NCBI GenBank assembly: GCA_001574975.1
Contig: KQ965869.1
Coordinates: 31,985-66,913, forward strand
Direction of reading: 5' to 3'
Source: Gonapodya prolifera JEL478
Lineage: Eukaryota; Monoblepharomycota; Monoblepharidomycetes; Monoblepharidales; Gonapodyaceae
Length of the DNA stretch: 34,929 nucleotides
Positions 1 through 13,509 of the stretch are shown one piece after another. The position numbers and the translations under genes are program-made. The notes under the pieces are model-generated. The model was not told the DNA's origin. It made no database searches and saw only the letters and a program-made list of their open reading frames with translations. Position 1 is the first letter of the stretch. Each line of letters begins with the position of its first letter.

Positions 1-1857
1 GTGATCCTACCAAACGTCGTGGTCTTGTTATTAATGGCCTTCTTCCACTCCGGGATATCCTTATCGGGGTCCACCGTGAACCCTCTCAAATCCTGCGCGA
101 ACGTCCGCTCGCCTTGGTCCGGCATAGGATCCACCCAGGGCTGGTTCAAATCCCTCGGCACGTCCATCTCGGCTTCGAGCTGCTGGGACTTGAACTCTCT
201 CCGTTCCTTTGCCAGCGATGCGCCCTGGATGGCGGCGCGATTCATGGTGCCATCAGGGTTCTTGACGATCTTGACGGGGCTCAATTGGACAGCCCCCCGT
301 GTTTGACCGGCAAGAAAGGCGGGCTCGTCGTCCCGGATTTCAATGTCCAGCTCTTCCTCCTTCTCCTCGTAATTGAGCACGCCCGAGTCCACATCGTCAA
401 TATCGGGGTAATCCGCCGGGTCCAGCACGCCCGACGCGATCAGCTGCTTAATCTCAAACCGCTCCGGGCTTGAAATCCTCTTCCGCCTCGTCGTCGCCGC
501 AGCGGCACCGGCGGGCTCATCGCCCATCCCGGGTGCGGTCTGTGAGCGAGCCTGGGCGCGTTCGCGGCGAAGACGGTCTTCTTCGGCGAGTTCGGCGGGG
601 GTGCGCACGCGGAGGTTGGGTGTGAGGTCGCCGCCGGTGGATTGGTCGACGTCTTTGATGGAGAGGGAGACGCGCGTGCCGGCGACGGAGAGGACCTGGG
701 TGGAGTAAGGGGGGATTGGGTGAGCGCACGTCCTCCCCGGGCACCTCCTCCAGAAAGAAGGGAAGAAAGACTAGGGAAGAAAAAGACCAGGAAAGCTCCA
801 TCGAACTCCTCCCATTCGCACCGTGTGCCTAAAACATCCTCCGTCCAGACACTCCAAGCAGGCATAAAGCCTCCGACAGACTCCTCGGCATCCGGCGCCT
901 AGGGCTTGCTGCCCTCGCTCGATCGCCCAGCTCCCTCCGCTGACACTCGACACTCACCTTGACGTACACCGGCTGCCCCCTGCTCACCACATCCTGCGGG
1001 TGATTCACTCTACTCGCACTAATCGAGGACACATGAACCATACCCTCCCACCGCTTGCCACCGGCTTGGGGACGGACATTGTCGAGTGTGACAAAGCACC
1101 CGAAATCGCGCATGTTTGAGACTTTGCCCGTGTATATTTTGTAGAGTTGTGGGGTCTCGTCGACACCGTGGTGGTGCGAGCCCCGGGATGCGCGATGGTC
1201 GTCTCTGTCCCGTCCCCTGTCCCGGTCGTCTCTGTCCCCCCGGCCCCGACCCCGGTCCCGATCGCGGTCACGGTCACCCCAACCCCAATCATCGTCTCTA
1301 TCGCCACCCCGTCGCGCGTCGCGTTCGTCAGCCTCTCGCCGTGCAGACGAGATAAGACCCTCGAGCGCCGACACCGTGTTCTCGACTTTCACCTTGCGCG
1401 GGTCGGCGTCGTCCTCGTCCGGGTTATACGCCGGCTGTGGATCCGAGTCTGGGATTGCCAGTCCGGGGAATTTCTTGACCCTCTCGCGCTTTGCCTCCTC
1501 CCTGTCCGGATCGACCTCCTTGCCCGCATCACTCTCGCCCTCCCACCCGCTCGTGCGCTGCTTCTTCGTCGCCGTGTCCGCACCGTCCGCTGTCTTCCTC
1601 TTCTCTCCGCCCTGTGTCGCCGTCGCTCCCGTTGACAGGGTGTTGACCAGTCTGTGGATAGACTCGAGCAGCGAGTCCGGCAAGTCCATTTCCCTGAGGG
1701 CAGCCTTGAACGCAGCCAGGTCCGGGTTCTCATTGTGCACGTGCAGCAGAAACTCGGCGACGGACTTGTCGTTGACGCCCACGTGGTTCTGCACCTCCGC
1801 GCTGATTTTGGACACGAGCGACAGACGCTCAAGCTTGGCGAGCGCGTTGGCGGACAT
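1..1857 (-). CDS. PRP22: Prp22/DHX8-type pre-mRNA-splicing ATP-dependent RNA helicase, N-terminal part (3' end beyond the left edge)
   Basis: Prp22 is the DEAH-box helicase that releases spliced mRNA from the spliceosome in the nucleus. Two exons are visible: 1857..958 and 695..1 (531 residues), separated by a 262-nt intron with GTGAGT and CACCCAG ends. The chosen ATG at 1855-1857 opens MSANALAKLERLSLVSK, a family-like start. Residues about 180-230 are an Arg/Asp/Gly-rich repeat (RDRDRDRGRGRG). Residues about 233-320 form an S1 RNA-binding domain (YKIYTGKVSNMRDFGCFV ... EGMVHVSSIS), completed after the intron by VLSVAGTRVSLSIKDVDQ. Further on comes a linker rich in acidic residues, with TFAQDLRGFTVDPDKDIPEW shortly before the edge. 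The helicase core, including the DEAH motif, lies outside the window. The family usually has about 1,100-1,200 residues, so roughly half is missing. The frame is open throughout. Identification is firm because both S1 halves and the linker match the family in order. Confidence 0.93.
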
Positions 1858-2203
1858 CGCGTGTGGTGTGGGTGGGGAGTGCGAGAAGTGTAGGGGTGGC
1901 AGAGGCGGAGTGGAGTGGGGCGGAGTGACGATCGCTGCGGGAGTGGGGAGGGGTCCATACAAAGTGAATGGCAATACGCAAGGGCGGCCTCTTTAAAACC
2001 GGCCGTTGCAACCCATGAACCGCGAGGTGTGACACGCCGGTCGTCGTGCCCGGCTCGTGACTTTTTGGGTTTGGCCCGAGCTGCGGTTCGGTGCCTTGCA
2101 TGGAGGAGACCCAAATATAATCCAACTGAGATCCGTCTTACCGAAACTGACCGTGTTGCTGTACATCAACCATATATTTACACTTCACCCCCACTTCTTC
2201 CAC
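1858..2203. other. Intergenic: PRP22 promoter and 3' flank of the DUF3445 gene
   Basis: The stretch separates the DUF3445 stop (2204) from the PRP22 start (1857), both on the minus strand. It must hold the PRP22 promoter and the end of the upstream transcript. I see no convincing gene, RNA or clear TATA box. Short open frames here are GC-rich or continue antisense to PRP22. Confidence 0.6.
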
Positions 2204-4241
2204 CTATTGGCCACTGTTCACCTTCGATGTATCGAGCTGCGCCGCAACTTTGTCCCGGCCACCCGCGGCTTCAATAACACTGTCGAGGTACCCAAGCACG
2301 GATTTGATGAGGTCGGGGGAGAGGCCTTTGTAGTTCTTGACCTGGATTGATGGGTTTGTCGTCGCCATCAACCGACAATTGACCTCGTTCGATCACGATA
2401 GCAGGTTGAATACACTCACGCTAGCATCCAACCCCGTGATTGCACGCTCGAGCGCAAGCGCGAACGTGGGCCCTTCACTTTCGACCGCTTGGCGTAGTGT
2501 ATGCTGTTGTCCCATTCCGCCGGTGTGTCATTTCGAATGCAGAGAAACATTTCAGACACCATAAGCCCAACTCAAACCCCCACCCACGGGCCACACTTCC
2601 CCCAACCCACACACACACACACCATATTCGTCTTGATCCCAAACGCAATCGCCCCCGTCTTGGGCAAGCGCGCGAGGGTTTGCCGCTCCACGCGGTACAT
2701 CAGCATGTTAGCGACGTGTCCAGCTGGGGCGGCAGCGGATGGCGCAGATGTGGAGGTTGACTGTGCAGCAGCGACGCCGGCGTCTTTGTTGAATGCAAAG
2801 GATTCGACGTCTTTACGCCACCTTGATTGTGGTGTTGTGGGGGAAAGGAGGAGCAATAGAGAGCGATGGTCGGTTGTGGATATGGAGTTATCTGCACACG
2901 AATGCATTCTTGGTGCGCACAAGATCACTCACATTCGGGTATCATCCGTCAGTAACCAATTGAATCGATTGATGGGCTTGTTCAGTCTCAGCCCCGACTC
3001 AAAGAATCTGAAGCAAGCAATTTGTTGCCGTGTCAAGAGAGGGGATTCCGAAAAATCACGTCACGGTGCAAGGAGGCTCACTTATTCATGTTGCGTTGCA
3101 GCTGCTCTGCGTATTTGGGCACGGGGTGGTGCACAAAGCTGAGCGGCTTTCCGATTCGTTCGCGTTGGATCTGCCTGTGCACGTGTGTTCATCATGCATG
3201 CAAACAAAATGGACGAGTATGCGGATCAAACTTGGAGCGTCTGTACAAATGGTGATGCTGGTACTGTGTAACTCACCCAGGAAAACTGAAAATATTCACC
3301 GAGCTCGCAAACACGTACTCGCCATCTGCGTCCGCTCCAGAAGCCGCAGTCCCTGACATCACGATTACCCAATCGGCCTGCAAGTGCGATCACAACAGAG
3401 AAGGGCATCCACAGTCAACTACCCGACTTGCACTACAGTCTTCTCACCTGCGTCAGCTTCCCGAGCACCCACAACGGCCTTTGGCGATCCTTTCCGCCCT
3501 GTGCGATGTCCCAGACATGGCCTCTCAACCTATTTACAAACACTTTCCTCTCCCCGTCCCGCTGCTCCCACACGAAAGCGTCCGGATACCTCTTCTCCAA
3601 AAACGCTACGACGCAATCCAAAAGCTCGCCATTGGCCTCTCTTAACTTCACGGGATCCACCAGCGAGTCGGCACCCGAGGGCGGGTTGTGCACGCATGTG
3701 TCCTTCGGGTCCTCGCGCATTGCCTCGTCCCTGATAGCCATGTCTGCAAGGTAGTTGTCGTCGAGTTCCACGACTTCGCTGGCCGGGCAGAGCGAGAGGC
3801 CTGTGTGGCGCAGGTGGCGCAAACGGTCGGGTGAACGGTTTAGGCGATCCGATCAAAAATGTGACGAATGTGAAGAAACAGAAAACGGACCGAGCTTCTG
3901 GCGGTGCGGATACGGCTGTTGGTCGACGGGCTGGCTGTACCTGCGAGACCCAGCGGGCGGTATTGAGTTTCACTGGTGCAGTGGGGGAGAGTGCAAGCGC
4001 GCACTTCGGAACCGTGCCAAACTCACACTTTCTGCGGCGGCAATCGCATTCCTCTGAAAGGCTCGATCTCCGCCTCGGGCACAAACGTCGAGCGATTGCT
4101 GCTCTTTCGGCCGGCGGTCTGTGTCTTGGCGACAGAGACGAAGAGGGCAACCGCAGCCGCGAAGGTACAACCGACCCCGATCGCAGCGCCAATTGCACGA
4201 TGCGGATGCTGGAACGTCTCTGCGAGTGTGGAAGTGGACAT
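2204..4241 (-). CDS. DUF3445 family protein, haem-dependent oxidative N-demethylase-like, with an N-terminal membrane segment
   Basis: Nine exons give 435 residues: 4241..4027, 3940..3891, 3800..3448, 3377..3277, 3174..3082, 3007..2933, 2821..2623, 2503..2420, 2341..2204. Seen: residues about 17-38 form one hydrophobic segment (AIGAAIGVGCTFAAAVALFV), then family blocks in order: VVELDDNYLADMAIRDEAM, ELLDCVVAFLEKRYPDAF, ADWVIVMSG, RERIGKPLSFVHHPVPKYAE, NKPINRFNWLLTDD, MYRVERQTLARLPKTGAIAF, and a C-terminal YKGLSPDL helix. Family knowledge: bacterial members are haem-dependent oxidative N-demethylases of small amines; fungal ones are usually membrane-anchored and biochemically uncharacterised. 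Substrate here is unknown. The small second exon (50 nt, donor GTCCGT) is the least certain; all other junctions restore frame exactly. Intron 7 contains an (AC)n run. The gene shares a 247-bp divergent promoter with the NTF2-like gene. Confidence 0.85.
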
Positions 4242-4488
4242 CGGTGTTGGGTGCGATCGAGGTTTCCCAGGGCACAGGCGGTGGAGTTTCTGATACCGGG
4301 AAATTGCCGCCTTGGGGGGGTACACCGGCGAGACCCTTCCTCCGAGCGACACCTGATGACTCGGACCGCACGACCCGCCCAAGGGCCAATCTCGGCTTAT
4401 AAGCCGTCTTATTGGGCTGATAAGCGTTGAGTCATTGGAGGCGTCAAGTCTGTGGAGTACTACAATCCTTAAGCAACCATTTTGAATC
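4242..4488. promoter_or_regulatory. Divergent promoter between the DUF3445 and NTF2-like genes
   Basis: The two start codons are 247 bp apart and point away from each other. Near the centre is a perfect 14-bp palindrome, CGGCTTATAAGCCG (4393-4406), which includes a TATA-like core. CCAAT at 4386-4390 and its inverse ATTGG at 4411-4415 flank it almost symmetrically. The arrangement suggests co-regulation of both genes; that is inference. Confidence 0.5.
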
Positions 4489-5101
4489 ATGTCGACCAAC
4501 TCCAAAACCTACGAAATCCTGCGCAAATCAGTCGAGGACTTTGGCAAGGGCGATCTCGAGGGTTACTTGAGCGCCTTTACGCCCGATGCGGTCGTGTCGG
4601 TGTTTGGGATTCCGTGAGTTGAGTTTTGCTCAAGGGTCAAACCGCGATGGAGCCTGGAAGGTACAAGTGCCAAGTGGAGACTCTTATCATCGTTCTAATA
4701 ATGTTCCACTCCTCGATCGCATTTTCAAGGTTCGAGCCCGCAATCCCCTTCTGGCACAAATTCGACAAAGCTCGTGCAGACAATCTCGACGTGAGTTTCC
4801 CTTCCCCTTTGATGACATCGTTTGCCCTACACAGATACTCATTGCTCAATCGGCGCGTTTCTAGGAGAGCCAATCCACACTCGACTTGTACGACCTCGTA
4901 GTGGGCGAGAAGCGCGGGTTCGAACTCTTTCACGTCGTGGACGTGCACAGGGACGGGCGGAAGACATTGTACGACATGTGCGTGATCGTCGAGTTGGACG
5001 CCGAGACGGGAAAGATCAAGAAGTACCAGGTGTTCACGGAGGATATGGAGGTTATCAACATGTATCGCGGGTGGTATAAGGCGGTGTCTGGTAGGGCGTG
5101 A
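4489..5101 (+). CDS. NTF2-like / SnoaL-like superfamily small protein
   Basis: Three exons, 4489..4613, 4730..4790 and 4865..5101, give 140 residues. Donors are GTGAGT at both introns and the acceptors TTCAAG and TTCTAG keep frame. The protein opens MSTNSKTYEILRKSVEDF, followed by GDLEGYLSAFTPDAVVSVFG (the helix-turn with a dipole-lining Asp typical of NTF2-like folds), then IPFWHKFDKA, GEKRGFELFHVVDVHRDG and KKYQVFTEDMEVINMYRGWY, which look like the closing beta strands of the cone. Members of this superfamily include isomerases, dehydratases and ligand-binding proteins; nothing visible decides which. No signal peptide or membrane segment. Length is normal for the fold. It diverges from the DUF3445 oxidoreductase-like gene, which hints at a shared small-molecule pathway but does not show it. 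A 12-nt poly(T) tract lies about 45 bp after the stop. Confidence 0.8.
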
Positions 5102-5199
5102 CGGGGCGGCGGTCGGCGGATGTTGAGTGCGGGATATGGGGAGGTGTTTTTTTTTTTGTATCATAGAATGACACTGAATCAAGTTGGTTGGTCGAGCGT

Positions 5200-5350
5200 G
5201 AGTGTCAGACTCGGATCATATGACGGTCTAAAGTCGAGCCGGGCCCGTCAACTCGAACCTAAACCCGATCCATCCATTTCAAGTTCAACCTAATCACGAG
5301 TCGAAAAAATGGACACCGAGTCGGCTCAAATAGACTCGGCTCGACTCGAA
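5200..5350. repeat. Degenerate ACTCG/GAGTCG-rich tract
   Basis: ACTCG and its complement recur within 150 bp, for example GACTCGG, ACTCGAACC, GAGTCGAAAA, GAGTCGGCTC and GACTCGGCTCGACTCG. The order is irregular, so this is a decayed simple repeat rather than a clean satellite. It sits between the NTF2-like gene and the small secreted-protein candidate. Confidence 0.6.
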
Positions 5351-5351
5351 A

Positions 5352-5556
5352 TCAAGTTCCAGATGCATGACTCCCTTCAATCAGCTGAGAAAAGAGTCCA
5401 GAGACGTTCGGCACCTTAATGTTCACTTACTCGACCTGTGCACCTAGTTTCCTTCTCGCAGGTCTTGCAATCGGGACCGCATTCACAGCTTTGAATCACT
5501 GCCGCGCTGTCAACGCATGCGCAGATGGCCAAGAGAAGAAGCGCGAGGAGACGCAT
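5352..5556 (-). CDS. Candidate small cysteine-rich secreted protein
   Basis: ATG at 5554-5556 opens MRLLALLLLAICACVDSA, a textbook short signal peptide with a likely cut after DSA. The mature part is tiny and Cys-rich: SCECGPDCKTCEKETRC, five cysteines in 17 residues. Two readings are possible. Unspliced, translation stops at 5416 (46 residues). If the GTAAGT donor at 5430 joins the TTTCTCAG acceptor at 5385, a 46-nt intron is removed and the protein ends LIEGSHASGT at 5352 (52 residues); I prefer this because the donor is canonical. A TATA box (TATAAATAGG, 5620-5611) lies about 55 bp upstream of the ATG on the same strand. I do not recognise a family. The spacing CxCx3Cx2Cx5C is not a standard fungal metallothionein, and the signal peptide argues for secretion. 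Effector-like or peptide-signal roles are speculation. Confidence 0.5.
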
Positions 5557-5610
5557 GGTGAAAGTGCGATTGCGATGCTGATGGTTCCGTCAACACCTCT
5601 CCAGGCGAGA

Positions 5611-5620
5611 CCTATTTATA
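5611..5620 (-). promoter_or_regulatory. TATA box of the small secreted-protein candidate
   Basis: Reading the minus strand, CTATAAATAGG lies about 55 bp before the ATG at 5556. Most other genes in this window lack so clear a TATA element, which supports real transcription of the small gene. Confidence 0.5.
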
Positions 5621-7395
5621 GAGCAATCACAGGTATCCGGTTCGTTGCGCCCTTCTTTTCTCGGTCGGAACAAAACAATGGACAGGTATGCAGGGACCGC
5701 AAAATCTCGATTTCTGCGGGTGCGCGCGCGTTGTCTCATCCATTAGTAGTGGGTTTCAAAAGCGACCGGGATGCGTCAGAATGCGCAAGAGAGAGGTTTA
5801 GTGTTTATTTCCGTGGGATTTCGTGGGTGGGGGTTTGAGACCCACGTGCGGAAGAGTGCAGGGAAGATGGCGCCAACCCGAGGTGGCCGGGCACCATGTG
5901 TACAATTTACGAGTCAACTTCCGCTGTTGCTGCGTGGGACTCGGCTGGCTGCAGCGACGAAGTGCGCAGGAGCAGCAGCCGCGGCGTGGAGTCGGAGAGG
6001 CAGACACAGCATGCGTGGTCTGCGGAGTCGCAGTGTCTCGGAATGTGAGACTCGCCTCACTTTCCACCTAGTTGCCAAAACCCCGCCTGGCCGCACCACC
6101 CCGTTCCAATCTACAGTATTCACATCCGCCGGTGCCCCGTCGCCGTCCATGTCCACCATTCCAAAGTTGCCGGTACTCGGTCTACTTCTTTCGGTAGATG
6201 ATATCTCAAGGTTTATTTCTCGGTGTTCCGTGGCAATTGGTCGTGCAGAATCGTGCTAGTAACAGATCGTGCACGATCTTGCACAAACAATTGCTTCTTG
6301 ACAGCACGGGGTTACTCCCTGATGACGTCACTGCTTTGGCTTCCACGGTGCGTATCCCGTGCTTCCTCCCTTTTGCGGTAGTTGCATGGGCTGACGAGCT
6401 GTGGACCGTGGTTGCTCCCTCAGCAAAGCACTGTCGACCACCATTTGCCCAGACTTTCTTGCAAACGTGACTTGCAAACGCCCAAACGGGGTTCGTGAGC
6501 AGCTCGGGTGTTTGCATGCTCAATTTGCAGGAGAAGCCTTGGCTAGTGGTGGCCGGTGGATCAAGACGTCGGTCCGAAGGCGCGCGACGTCAGTCAGCCA
6601 GCCCAGCTCCGAGTCCCGACTTGACCGCCCTCCTCAACGGTATCAGGGAAACGGTCAGCCAAGTAAGACTGGGGCGCTGGTGGGTGCCGCGAGGGAGAAG
6701 CTGGGATGTGCGTTGGTGAGTATGCCCGCAGGGGCACCACCGCGGGGACTTGCACCTCCGGTAAATGCACAAGGGGCTGCAGGGAATCAGTGAAGGAGAA
6801 GGCGCATGAAGGCGGATGACGGTGGTAGGCAGTCCCCAAGGTTAAGAAGGGGTTTTGGAGTCAAACCCACCAAGGACGAGCCTGAGTTTCGGTTGGAGGA
6901 CGTATTCAATTGGTTGATTAAGTGGTGGTTTCTCTTAGCTCCGTAATACTAGCGGTAGTGAGGTGAAGGGATTTAGCCAGGACATGATCTCTCGCTCCTT
7001 CCAGTTCAACCGACGATTCTTCGGTCTTCCTCACAGGACTGTCTGGCACAGCACATATCTTGAGCAAAAAGAGATGGATACATTTGATCCATGCCTCCCA
7101 ATTTCCCACATCCCTGACTAAACTAACACTATTATCGCAATGAAGCCGCGGTTACTCCGTCACTGCCACCCCAACAGGACACCGCCACCGCCCACACTCG
7201 CAGTCGACAACGCCACTCTGAGATCACCGTCGGAGAGACCTTTGGGCCCTGACCTGCGGGGTGAGGATCCTCAACCTGCAGGTGCGGTTCCGCTGAGGTG
7301 GCCCCCGTCCCTTACCATTTTGCAAGCCGCTCTCAAAAACTATGAAAACCGATCTGTCCGCACCAAAGTCAAATCCCAATCGCGCGTTTCTCATC
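5621..7395. other. Long stretch without a supportable gene
   Basis: About 1.8 kb upstream of the carboxylesterase. Open frames exist on both strands (for example 5914-6159 minus, 6206-6523 minus, 6918-7111 minus), but none shows family motifs, signal peptides or splice-supported extension. A perfect 16-bp palindrome AGATCGTGCACGATCT sits at 6264-6279. The 6918-7111 minus frame has a coding-like feel (NWEAWIKCIHLFLLKI) and may be an element or gene relic, but I cannot assign it. Confidence 0.5.
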
Positions 7396-9043
7396 ATGCA
7401 CGCCACACACGTCTTTACGGCGGCCATCCTGGCCCTGTTCTCACTCAGCGTGTTGGCTGTCCCGTCGCTGGTCGATCTCGGGTACACCCAGTTGCAGGGT
7501 AGAGAAACCGCCATGGGGGTCATGCAGTGGCTCGGAGGTGAGACGCGCCATTCTTTCTTGCGCCATCACTCTGGCATTCAATCCTCTGGGCATCTTGCAA
7601 TCCCCCCCACCTTTGAACCCCTCGGCAGTCCCCTTCGCCGCCCCCCTACTCGGCCCACTACGCTTCTCCGCCCCGATAGACCCACTACCAACGACCGACA
7701 TCGTCTATTGCACCGCGTTCCGTCCAATCTGTCTCCCACGCCAGCCGTCGGACTTCACCATGAAGCCCAATCGCCGGTTTACCGTTTCGGAGGACTGCCT
7801 CTTCGTCAACATTTTCGCGCCCACGAACGCGACGGAGGACTCGCAGTTGCCGGTCATGTATTTCGCTCAAAGTGAACCGTCTCTTCGATACAGTTAAGCT
7901 GGCAGCAGACTGTTCCTGACATCGACGTATTCCATCCATTTCGTAACGAGGCGGCGGCTTCCAATCCAACTCCAACGCCAACTTCAACGGCTCCCAACTC
8001 GCGCTCTTTGGCGAAATTATCATTATCAAAGTCAACTACCGCGTCGGCCCGTTCGGGTTCGCCCAGAGCCGCGAAATCGTCGCGGGGGTCAGTCTCAACA
8101 ATGGCATGAAGGATATCATCCAGGGCCTTGCATGGGCGCAACGCAACATTGCCAAATTCGGGGGGAACCCGGACCAAATCGTCATCTCGGTGACTCGACG
8201 GCGCCACTGCCATCGCCCTCCTGCTGCCAGCGCTCAAGGACAAGTACCCGACGCTCATCAAAGGCGCCATCCTGGAATCGGCCTCCTTCGCCACGATCTG
8301 CACGCTGGACTAAAGGGCAAGAGAAGTACAACTGCCTCGTAAAACGCGTCCGGGTGCTTCGGGGCAAACGACACCCTGGCATGCACGCGAGGCGTGAACG
8401 CCTGGGGCTGCAAACCGAGCAATGCCAGTTCAACCCCCACCTCGACGACGACCTCATCAAAACCCCTCCCTGCAGAGCTACGCCGCGGGGGCACTCCTCC
8501 ACGTACCGACCATCTGGGGAAACTGCCAAGACGAAGGCGCCAAGAACGTCCCACAGAGCCCAAACAAGACGGAAGATGCCTTTGCCGTCATGCAGGGCCA
8601 GGCCTTCAACGTGCTGAGCAACTACTCGCTATCGCTACTCAAACAAACCTACCTTGCCGTGCTGCAACCGGTGTTCAACAACTCGGGCGTTCTGTGGCGC
8701 CAAATTGCCAATGCGCACAGGTACTACCGCGCCTTTCTGCCCCACGTGGGCGCTACAGAACGGGCTTGCGGCTGCCGGCGTCCCCACGTATAACTACAGG
8801 TTCGGATCCATTGATCCGGAACAGGAACGACTCGGGTTCGGGGCGTACTATACCATCGAGCTCAACGTGGAAGCCCTTGTCGGTTGAGGGCCGGGAGCGG
8901 TTGTTTTCCAGACGGGGAACATGGCGATGGAGAGCATGCCCAATGAGCAGGAGAGGAATTGTAGGATGTTAAAGGGGATGTTGCAGGCGATCGAGACACC
9001 CTTGCCACAGGGGACGGTCGTGAATCTTACGTTTCCTGCATAG
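7396..9043 (+). pseudogene. Type-B carboxylesterase (lipase/COesterase family), secreted, frame-disrupted
   Basis: The 5' part is well formed: exon 7396..7537 with signal peptide MHATHVFTAAILALFSLSVLA, exon 7629..7871 with VPFAAPLLGPLRFSAP and SEDCLFVNIFAP, and an exon from 7951 with GGFQSNSNANFNG, VNYRVGPFGFAQS and WAQRNIAKFGGNPDQIVI. Then the frame breaks repeatedly. Around 8190 and 8200 one G each seems missing, exactly across the nucleophile elbow GDSTGA. Family-like blocks continue in changing frames: ALLLPALKDKYPTLIKGAIL, EKYNCLVKRV, GANDTLACTRGV, NPSLQSYAAGALLHVPTIWG, CPTWALQNGLAAAGVPTYNY and a final EQERNCRMLKGMLQAIE to TAG at 9041. At least six frame changes occur, too many for introns. 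Intact members hydrolyse carboxylic esters outside the cell. The clean frames of neighbouring genes argue for true decay over poor sequence, but homopolymer errors cannot be excluded. Confidence 0.75.
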
Positions 9044-9313
9044 AGTGGATCACTGAAAGAGCTTGCGACATGTAGTAGATCTCAGTGGCAAGGAAGCCAC
9101 TAAAAAGATGAATGGTTGAATTTGATCTGGAATGGTTGACATGAGCGGTGCTTATTTGCGAGTGATGACCACTAGACGTCATCAGACCGAGCGTCATTTA
9201 ACGAAACCCCAATTACCTAATTAGAGACAACAGCATCAAAGACTGGGCTCGTTTACATGTGAATGACCAGAATGAATGATAAATCGCGGCCAGCCTCCAG
9301 GCGTAGCATAATT

Positions 9314-12773
<3,460 letters not shown>

Positions 12774-13509
12774 GTGATTCAGGGGACGAAAGTGGACAAG
12801 GCCAACGTTTGCAACCCTTCGACTTTTGCTCAACACAAACCATTATGGAGCGGATAATAACGTGGATGAATCATCATAAACTCGAGGTCGTGTTCCCATG
12901 GCGGAATGGTTGAAGCGGGTAACCTGGAAAGAGTGGAGAGAGCGCGCCAACATCGAAGTTCCGTTGCGAAAATAGTAACGTTCTGGAACGTCAGTATTGT
13001 CCGCGGAGATCCTCATGCACGGAGCCTTTCAGTGACAGACCCTAAACTCAATAAATAACGACTGAGGTGAGGAAAAGGCAAATCAACACCGTGATGCATC
13101 CACGAGCAGGCAAACGCACACCCATTAGGCCCTTTGACATATCCCGTTTGTGCAATGGTACTTTGTCGTCGCTGTTGATGAAGACGGTATTCATCAAAAA
13201 AGACAATCAAGGCTCTTATCAACCCCCTGCATGCTGCGCCACACGATCCTGGACCTAAGCTTCTTACATATCCGCCGAAAGCGATATAATTACGGACGTA
13301 CTCTGCACGCAATCCGGGATCGAAAAGTGAATACGCTTGGTGCTGTCGCGTGGAGTCGCTTGCGTGTGTTCTCGGCCAATTCTGACGCGATACACTGTCA
13401 ATGCGCGTGCCTCATGATCATCCACCGAAGAGGCGACAGACTTGGCGGGCTGCGACTCCGAACGGTTCTTTCGATCGAAGACGTTTGACGTTGTCTCTAA
13501 GTCTGGTTG
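12774..13509. other. Shared 5' intergenic region of the PFK2/FBPase2 and C2H2 factor genes
   Basis: The 736-bp gap lies between two outward-facing start codons, so it must contain both promoters. I find no supportable gene; open frames at 13013-13312 and 13264-13539 (minus) have no motif and no splice support. No tRNA could be folded from it. Confidence 0.55.

Noticed and set aside
1147-1635. 162-residue open frame on the plus strand
   Set aside because: It is the exact antisense of the Arg/Asp-rich part of PRP22; the repeat composition keeps the opposite strand open.
5771-6259. 162-residue open frame on the plus strand and overlapping minus frames
   Set aside because: No motif, no splice support and low-complexity composition. 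Kept only as gene-free sequence.
6206-6523. 105-residue minus-strand open frame
   Set aside because: Lacks an ATG at a sensible place, has no recognisable family and no splice continuation.
7872-8600. Explaining all carboxylesterase frame changes by introns
   Set aside because: The two changes at about 8190 and 8200 are only 10 bases apart within one conserved motif, leaving no room for introns.
12899-12980. tRNA-like start GGCGGAATGGTTGAAGCGGG
   Set aside because: No matching acceptor stem 3' end and no T-loop (GGTTCGAAYCC-type) follows within tRNA distance.
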